Source: a virus
DNA length: 25,451 bases
Strand: one strand, 5' to 3'
IMG/VR virus record: IMGVR_UViG_3300021964_000469
Coordinates: 1 to 25,451 of that record
In this document: piece after piece, positions 22,294 to 25,451 of the stretch
Position numbering within the stretch: position 1 is the first letter of the stretch
Layout: every line of letters begins with the position of its first letter
Notes under the pieces: model-generated
What the model was told of the DNA's origin: nothing
What the model saw: only the letters and a program-made list of their open reading frames with translations
The model's database searches: none
Position numbers and translations under genes: made by a program

Positions 22294-22357
22294 TATATGC
22301 TTGCACATGTTGCATATATGCAGTAGTTCTGTATGTATGGTATTGTGCAAGTATATA
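22294..22357. promoter_or_regulatory. Operator-like dyad before the helix-turn-helix genes
   Basis: TATATGCTTGCACA (22294-22307) and TGTGCAAGTATATA (22344-22357) are inverted copies (13 of 14 matching), 50 bases apart, about five DNA turns. Between them lies the perfect 12-bp palindrome TGCATATATGCA (22311-22322). The first small helix-turn-helix gene starts within this region, so self-control by that protein is likely. DNA looping between the two outer sites is an inference. Confidence 0.55.
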
Positions 22358-22549
22358 CAACAGCTTCAAGACATAGCTTCCAATAATAATGTGCGTCTGA
22401 AAGACATGTTTATTGTAGCAGGTGTGCCTACCAGTACATACTATAGAGCAATGAACGGAATGGATTTAAGATTTGACACAGCACAAAGAATACTCGAAGC
22501 ATTCAGACATGTTCAACTACAGGACAGTGCCAGTTCCCATCAATCCTAA
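22337..22549 (+). CDS. Small helix-turn-helix protein (possible regulator)
   Basis: 70 residues from the ATG at 22337. The segment LKDMFIVAGVPTSTYYRAMNG (about 22-42) fits a helix-turn-helix: a helix, the turn at AGVP, and a recognition helix with STYYRAMNG, followed by DLRFDTAQRILEAF as the closing helix. It is about Cro size and lies within an operator-like dyad. An earlier in-frame TTG (22301) would add 12 residues, but neither start has a good ribosome site. Its end overlaps the next gene by 41 bases. A role as early repressor or switch protein is inferred. Confidence 0.6.
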   Translation: MVLCKYIQQLQDIASNNNVRLKDMFIVAGVPTSTYYRAMNGMDLRFDTAQRILEAFRHVQLQDSASSHQS

Positions 22550-22739
22550 TTGGAAAGAATTGGTAAGCTCACTAGTAGAAAAGAGAAACAAAATGCAACT
22601 GTCACAAGAAGCATTAGCCTACAAAATTGGATGTGCCGATAGCCTAATAGGTAAGTGGGAAAGATATGAACGCTTGCCTTCAGGCTTTATGCTTTTAGAT
22701 TGGATCGAAGCTTTAGATTGTAAGCTAAAAGTTCAATGA
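22509..22739 (+). CDS. Cro/C1-type (XRE) helix-turn-helix protein
   Basis: 76 residues from the ATG at 22509 (an earlier TTG at 22473 would add 12 residues lying within the previous gene). The XRE pattern is clear: KRNKMQLSQEALAYKIGCADSLIGKWERYERLPS (residues about 25-58), with Q32 and the recognition helix around DSLIGKWER. The tail DWIEALDCKLKVQ completes the bundle. It lies directly after another small helix-turn-helix gene and would act as a transcription regulator of early genes. The stop overlaps the next ATG (ATGA). Confidence 0.75.
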   Translation: MFNYRTVPVPINPNWKELVSSLVEKRNKMQLSQEALAYKIGCADSLIGKWERYERLPSGFMLLDWIEALDCKLKVQ

Positions 22740-22996
22740 AGAAATGTGATGTGTGTAGTACACACAGCAGATACTTTACGAAAGTAAAGAGTAGTAGAAC
22801 TTTCTTTGTTTGTTTTAACTGTAAGGAGAAATCAAATTGGCAAGCACATCTAGCAGAAAAGGAACATACCATGAGAACTTCTTCGTCAAGCTCTTCAAAT
22901 CGTGGAAGATCAAAGCAAAGCGTCAGCCTCTTAGTGGAGCGTTGGGAGGCGAATATAAAGGCGACCTCGTCATCAACCTCAACGGACAAGAAGTAA
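22736..22996 (+). CDS. C4 zinc-ribbon protein overlapping the nuclease gene
   Basis: 86 residues starting in an ATGA overlap. Cysteines at 4, 7, 26 and 29 (CDVC and CFNC) form a likely zinc ribbon with an aromatic-rich middle. After about residue 42 the frame continues through the nuclease start in another frame, producing a Ser-rich, low-complexity tail (SSSSSSNRGRS) that may have little role. The overlap with the nuclease is 160 bases. Either the genes truly overlap, or the zinc ribbon is joined to the nuclease by frameshift. I regard separate genes as more likely because the nuclease has its own strong ribosome site. Confidence 0.55.
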   Translation: MKKCDVCSTHSRYFTKVKSSRTFFVCFNCKEKSNWQAHLAEKEHTMRTSSSSSSNRGRSKQSVSLLVERWEANIKATSSSTSTDKK

Positions 22997-23157
22997 TCTG
23001 TGAAGTAAAGTATCGTAAGAATAGCAGCTTCCCATCCCCATTCACAACAATGATTAACCGGGATGCTGTTATATATAAGAGAGGTGGTAATACAGAACCT
23101 AGATGGGTAATGTTTTTATCAGAGTCAACAGTAAAGAAACTATGGAGAACCAAATGA
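22837..23157 (+). CDS. PD-(D/E)XK nuclease, resolvase-like (TTG start)
   Basis: 106 residues. The acid cluster typical of the PD-(D/E)XK fold is visible: Glu13 (YHENFF), Asp43 (YKGDLVI) and Glu56-x-Lys58 (CEVKYRK). The size and the single-domain layout match short archaeal-type Holliday junction resolvases and VRR-NUC-like phage nucleases. It could trim or resolve branched DNA before packaging. The start is TTG, supported by AAGGAG eight bases before it. The ribosome site lies within the zinc-ribbon gene. Substrate specificity cannot be determined from sequence. Confidence 0.75.
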   Translation: MASTSSRKGTYHENFFVKLFKSWKIKAKRQPLSGALGGEYKGDLVINLNGQEVICEVKYRKNSSFPSPFTTMINRDAVIYKRGGNTEPRWVMFLSESTVKKLWRTK

Positions 23158-23176
23158 GAAGTGTTGAAACATAAAG

Positions 23177-23662
23177 ATGTCCTTTAAAAATATCCAAGGT
23201 ATCTTGGATGCTGATGTTGGTGATCCAGTAGCCAAGCTTGTGCTATTGACAATCAATCATTATGCTAATCAAGATACCATGATTGCTTATCCATCCATCA
23301 GTACAATTGCAAACAAGTCAGGTCTAAGTGAACGAACTGTAATTCGTAAGCTTGAATACCTAGTAAATAAAAAATTTTTGATTCGCAAACGTCAGGGTAA
23401 GAATCAAGTAAACATATATAGAGTACGGAAGTGTCAGCCTGTCACCGTGGAAGTGACAGAGTGTCACTCAGAGGGTGACACAGTGACACACGAACCTACT
23501 AATAACATACTATCTAACAGAGAGAAGGGCAATGCAGTTACAATTAAGCCACAACAAAAGACAAGTAGCTTTAAAAAGTCTAACAACTACAACTCCAAAA
23601 GAGATCGAGCAAAAAGTTCTTTCTTCTTTGGCATCAATTCTAAACTACGAGGAAGTACTTAA
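23177..23662 (+). CDS. Winged-helix replication initiator-like protein
   Basis: 161 residues. The N-terminal ~85 residues form a winged helix of the phage replication-protein type: DPVAKLVLLTINHYANQ (16-32), YPSISTIANKSGLSERTVIRKLEYL (38-62), then a wing with KFLIRKRQGKNQVNIYRV (66-83). The segment after it (QPVTVEVTECHSEGDTVTH, 87-105) is encoded by an array of TGTCAC/GTGACA repeats, as in initiators whose origin lies inside their gene (lambda O is the classic case). The tail is basic and possibly disordered. It overlaps the next gene by 131 bases. The ribosome site is weak. Confidence 0.7.
   Translation: MSFKNIQGILDADVGDPVAKLVLLTINHYANQDTMIAYPSISTIANKSGLSERTVIRKLEYLVNKKFLIRKRQGKNQVNIYRVRKCQPVTVEVTECHSEGDTVTHEPTNNILSNREKGNAVTIKPQQKTSSFKKSNNYNSKRDRAKSSFFFGINSKLRGST
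23431..23489. repeat. TGTCAC/GTGACA iterons inside the initiator gene (possible origin)
   Basis: Six copies of the same hexamer core occur in 59 bases: GTGTCA (23431), TGTCAC (23440), GTGACA (23453), GTGTCAC (23461), GTGACAC (23475) and GTGACAC (23483). Several form dyads, such as GTGTCAC with GTGACAC seven bases apart (23461-23481). The position, straight after the winged helix in the initiator's own gene, is where lambdoid origins lie. Binding by the initiator is inferred. Confidence 0.65.
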
Positions 23663-24041
23663 CAATGACTTCAGTGTGCGTGGATACAAACTAGTCGAGC
23701 AGCCTAGCCGTGGGCAAATAGATAAGGCTTTAAATGTACTTGCGTATGCCATGACACCCATGCCATCTGAACAAATGCAACAAGAACTTCTAAAGTGTAT
23801 GATGGTAATGGTCAAGCCATCACAGGAATCACAGGCAGATATTGCTATGCGTATACGTTTGATTGCTGAAGGCTTGCAAGATTATCCTGCTGATATATTC
23901 TTGCATGCCGTTAAACATATTTCAAAGACTAAAACTTTCTTCCCAAGCTTGTCAGAGTTTCGCAATGCAGGTGAATGGCGATACCAAAAGCGTGTCAAGC
24001 TAATGGAGATGTTAGAATTAGCCCAAAAAAATGCAGAGTAG
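23532..24041 (+). CDS. Putative replication accessory protein (helicase-loader-like)
   Basis: 169 residues. The body is helical, with MPSEQMQQELLKCMMVMVKPSQ and IAMRIRLIAEGLQDYPADIF, followed by AVKHISKTKTFFPSLSEFRN. The F-F-P-S-L-x-E-F pattern recalls the C-terminal line seen in phage proteins that follow a winged-helix initiator and may load helicase. The start (ATG 23532, with AAGGGC before it) lies 131 bases inside the initiator gene in the +1 frame. The N-terminal ~30 residues could thus be leader only, or the two frames could be joined by frameshift. Moderate confidence on the gene, low on the exact role. Confidence 0.6.
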   Translation: MQLQLSHNKRQVALKSLTTTTPKEIEQKVLSSLASILNYEEVLNNDFSVRGYKLVEQPSRGQIDKALNVLAYAMTPMPSEQMQQELLKCMMVMVKPSQESQADIAMRIRLIAEGLQDYPADIFLHAVKHISKTKTFFPSLSEFRNAGEWRYQKRVKLMEMLELAQKNAE

Positions 24042-24093
24042 GGCTAGTATTTGGTGCAATAATGCAGTAAAATAAAACAAAAAGGAGAACACA
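24042..24093. other. Short gap before the exonuclease gene
   Basis: 52 bases, A-rich, with no recognisable promoter or terminator. The exonuclease ribosome site (AAAGGAG) ends it. Confidence 0.4.
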
Positions 24094-24927
24094 ATGAGCG
24101 TAGTTAATCTAAAGCCACCGGTTCGTGACCCCAAATGGCGAATGGGATTCATCGGTGGATCAGATGCAGTCAAGATAATGAGTGGAGACTGGCATCAATT
24201 ATGGTTAGAGAAAACTGGACAATCACAACCAGTAGATTTGTCCACACAATTCAATGTACAACTAGGTACATACACAGAAAACTTTAACATTGCTTGGTTT
24301 GAGCAAGAATATAATCTATCCGTGCTTGCATACCAACATGAGGTATCACATAAGATTGGTGGTATACCTTTTAAAGCAACACTTGATGGATTGCTATTAC
24401 AAGATGGTGTGTATGTTGGCCTTGAATGTAAACATACCAGTTCATTCAGAAAGTTTGATGATATACTTGCTTACTATACACCACAGATACAGCTATATAT
24501 GCAGGTTGTTAATATAAAAAGTATGTATCTATCTGTTATCTTCGGCAACCAATGGGAATGTAAACTAGTAGAACGTAACGATGATGAATGGAATCGTATG
24601 TTACCTATACTACAAGACTTTTGGAATCATGTTCAGAAAGACATACCACCACAAGCTGACATGCCAAATGAATTACCTACTGGTGTACAGCACATGACCA
24701 TAGACAATATGGTTACACGTGATGCTAGTAAAGATAACTTCTTTATAGAATTACAGCATCATTACATTGCTCACTTTGATGATACAAAAATATTTGAGAA
24801 TGCAAAGAAAGAACTCAAGTCTCTTGTAGAACCTAATGAACGTGAGGTTTACACAGACAAACTATCAATCAAACGCAACAAACGTGGTGCATTAACCATA
24901 CATATTAAGGAGATAAACGATGGCTAA
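24094..24927 (+). CDS. YqaJ-like exonuclease/recombinase
   Basis: 277 residues with the lambda-exonuclease/YqaJ order of motifs: FIGGSDAVKIM (19-29), LGTYTEN (57-63, with the Glu at 62), ATLDGLL (95-101, Asp98), LECKH (110-114, Glu111 and Lys113) and YTPQIQLYMQ (128-137). These supply the PD-(D/E)XK active site and the Gln-rich helix of the family. The enzyme would resect double-stranded ends to expose a 3' strand for annealing, or degrade host DNA. It has a good ribosome site (AAGGAG) and overlaps the next ATG by eight bases. No RecT- or Redbeta-like partner is recognisable nearby. Confidence 0.87.
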   Translation: MSVVNLKPPVRDPKWRMGFIGGSDAVKIMSGDWHQLWLEKTGQSQPVDLSTQFNVQLGTYTENFNIAWFEQEYNLSVLAYQHEVSHKIGGIPFKATLDGLLLQDGVYVGLECKHTSSFRKFDDILAYYTPQIQLYMQVVNIKSMYLSVIFGNQWECKLVERNDDEWNRMLPILQDFWNHVQKDIPPQADMPNELPTGVQHMTIDNMVTRDASKDNFFIELQHHYIAHFDDTKIFENAKKELKSLVEPNEREVYTDKLSIKRNKRGALTIHIKEINDG

Positions 24928-25081
24928 ATATAAAGTACAAACTATAGAAACTACAAAACATTTCTATATTGTTGAGGCTACTTCATTGGAAGAAGCTGAA
25001 GAGATATACATGCATTATGATCCAGTTAGTAGTCATCCTAAAAGCGAGGATGTCGAATCAGTTATGAGTGTACAGCCATGA
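24920..25081 (+). CDS. Small protein, 53 aa
   Basis: The frame runs from ATG 24920 (inside the end of the exonuclease gene) to TGA 25079-25081. The product begins MAKYKVQTIETTKHFYIVEA, then a Glu-rich helix (LEEAEEIYMHY) and an acidic tail ending SVMSVQP. The beta-strand start followed by a helix resembles tiny phage proteins of the alpha/beta type, with no known function. AAGGAG before the ATG and the ATG overlap with the next gene support real translation. Confidence 0.6.
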   Translation: MAKYKVQTIETTKHFYIVEATSLEEAEEIYMHYDPVSSHPKSEDVESVMSVQP

Positions 25082-25374
25082 TGACATATCGAGAAAAGAA
25101 AAACAAATGGTGGGAGTATCATAAAGATAACCCACATGTATACGAATACTTCAATCAGTATACACACGAAGCTATTAATAGTGGTGCAAAGAAATGTTCA
25201 CCATGGTTAATCGTAGGTCGTATCAGATGGGAGACAGCCATCACTACGTCAGACGTAGACTTTAAAATAAGTAATGATTATATAGCCTTTTATTCTAGGC
25301 TATTCATGCATGAGAATCCAAAGTATAAAGGATTCTTTAAAACTAAACCAATGAAAGGAGAGACTCTTGTCTAA
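25078..25374 (+). CDS. Conserved phage protein (RIRWET motif), 98 aa
   Basis: 98 residues with a row of conserved-looking aromatic motifs: WWEYHKDNPHVYEYF (11-25), GRIRWETAI (47-55), DFKISNDYIAFYSRLFM (60-76) and a final NPKYKGFF (80-87). I recall this pattern from unnamed proteins in many phages and some bacteria. I know of no proven function. Two adjoining ATGs (25078 and 25081) are both possible. It is part of the replication-gene run and overlaps both neighbours. Confidence 0.65.
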   Translation: MMTYREKKNKWWEYHKDNPHVYEYFNQYTHEAINSGAKKCSPWLIVGRIRWETAITTSDVDFKISNDYIAFYSRLFMHENPKYKGFFKTKPMKGETLV

Positions 25375-25451
25375 TCAAAATAAAAATGGGGTCAAGCCCA
25401 CAACAAACTCAACCCCGGGTGTCAACGTGGGAGAACACAAGACAAGTAACA
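25367..25451 (+). CDS. Start of a further gene (TTG start, cut by window edge)
   Basis: The TTG at 25367 has a strong ribosome site (AAAGGAG) six bases before it and opens a frame that runs to the end of the window (28 residues, polar, Asn/Thr/Gly-rich). It overlaps the previous stop. An alternative ATG at 25386 in another frame is too far from the ribosome site. Too short to identify. Confidence 0.4.
   Translation, partial: MSNQNKNGVKPTTNSTPGVNVGEHKTSN

Noticed and set aside
22301-22336. Longer N-terminus of the first helix-turn-helix gene from a TTG
   Set aside because: It lies within the operator-like dyad, adds a Cys/Ser-rich stretch unlike the rest, and lacks a ribosome site.
1-25451. 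CRISPR array, tRNA, insertion sequence or integrase
   Set aside because: No regular repeat-spacer array, cloverleaf, transposase or recombinase motif was seen on either strand.

Overview
This window looks like part of the genome of a short-tailed, T7-like phage (podovirus type). The structural module lies on the minus strand (about 1-19195), and a divergent early or replication module lies on the plus strand (19608 to the end). The DNA is AT-rich. Several small proteins (basic mini-proteins beside the terminase genes, YSAK-repeat tail fibre, DUF932-like protein, YqaJ-type exonuclease) resemble proteins I recall from marine phages, such as those of SAR11, SAR116 or other alphaproteobacteria. 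That habitat and host range is inference only, because no host gene, tRNA or integrase is visible. No RNA polymerase, DNA polymerase, helicase or lysis gene is in the window. They may lie beyond either edge.

Leftward (late) module, read in transcription order: small terminase subunit; five very small lysine/arginine-rich proteins; a 64-aa protein overlapping the large terminase (TTG start); a 71-aa linker protein; portal; Bbp19-like protein; scaffold; gp13/GNAT-like protein; major capsid protein; an 87-aa head or neck protein; tail tubular proteins A and B; three internal (ejected) virion proteins, the largest with an ADP-ribosyltransferase-like domain; and a tail fibre cut by the window edge. 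Genes are tightly packed, often with ATGA or TAATG overlaps. Five near-identical copies of an 11-mer (minus strand TTTGTGCRTTG) lie in the larger gaps or just upstream of key genes, all pointing with late transcription. They are good candidates for phage late-promoter or regulator sites.

Divergent control region, 19196-19607: G-rich tracts, tandem TGTGCAT-type elements and a run of strong inverted repeats. It could hold an origin, a packaging site, or a structured leader RNA for the first rightward gene.

Rightward (early) module: a 165-aa protein followed by a UUCG-loop terminator; a 30-aa membrane peptide; a DUF932-like protein behind a sigma70-like promoter; a structured 260-bp gap; a chain of small overlapping proteins; two small helix-turn-helix proteins behind an operator-like dyad; a C4 zinc-ribbon protein overlapping a PD-(D/E)XK nuclease; a winged-helix replication initiator with TGTCAC/GTGACA iterons inside its gene; a putative helicase-loader-like protein; a YqaJ-family exonuclease; and small conserved proteins. 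Together these suggest a lambda-O-like replication start plus exonuclease-based recombination.
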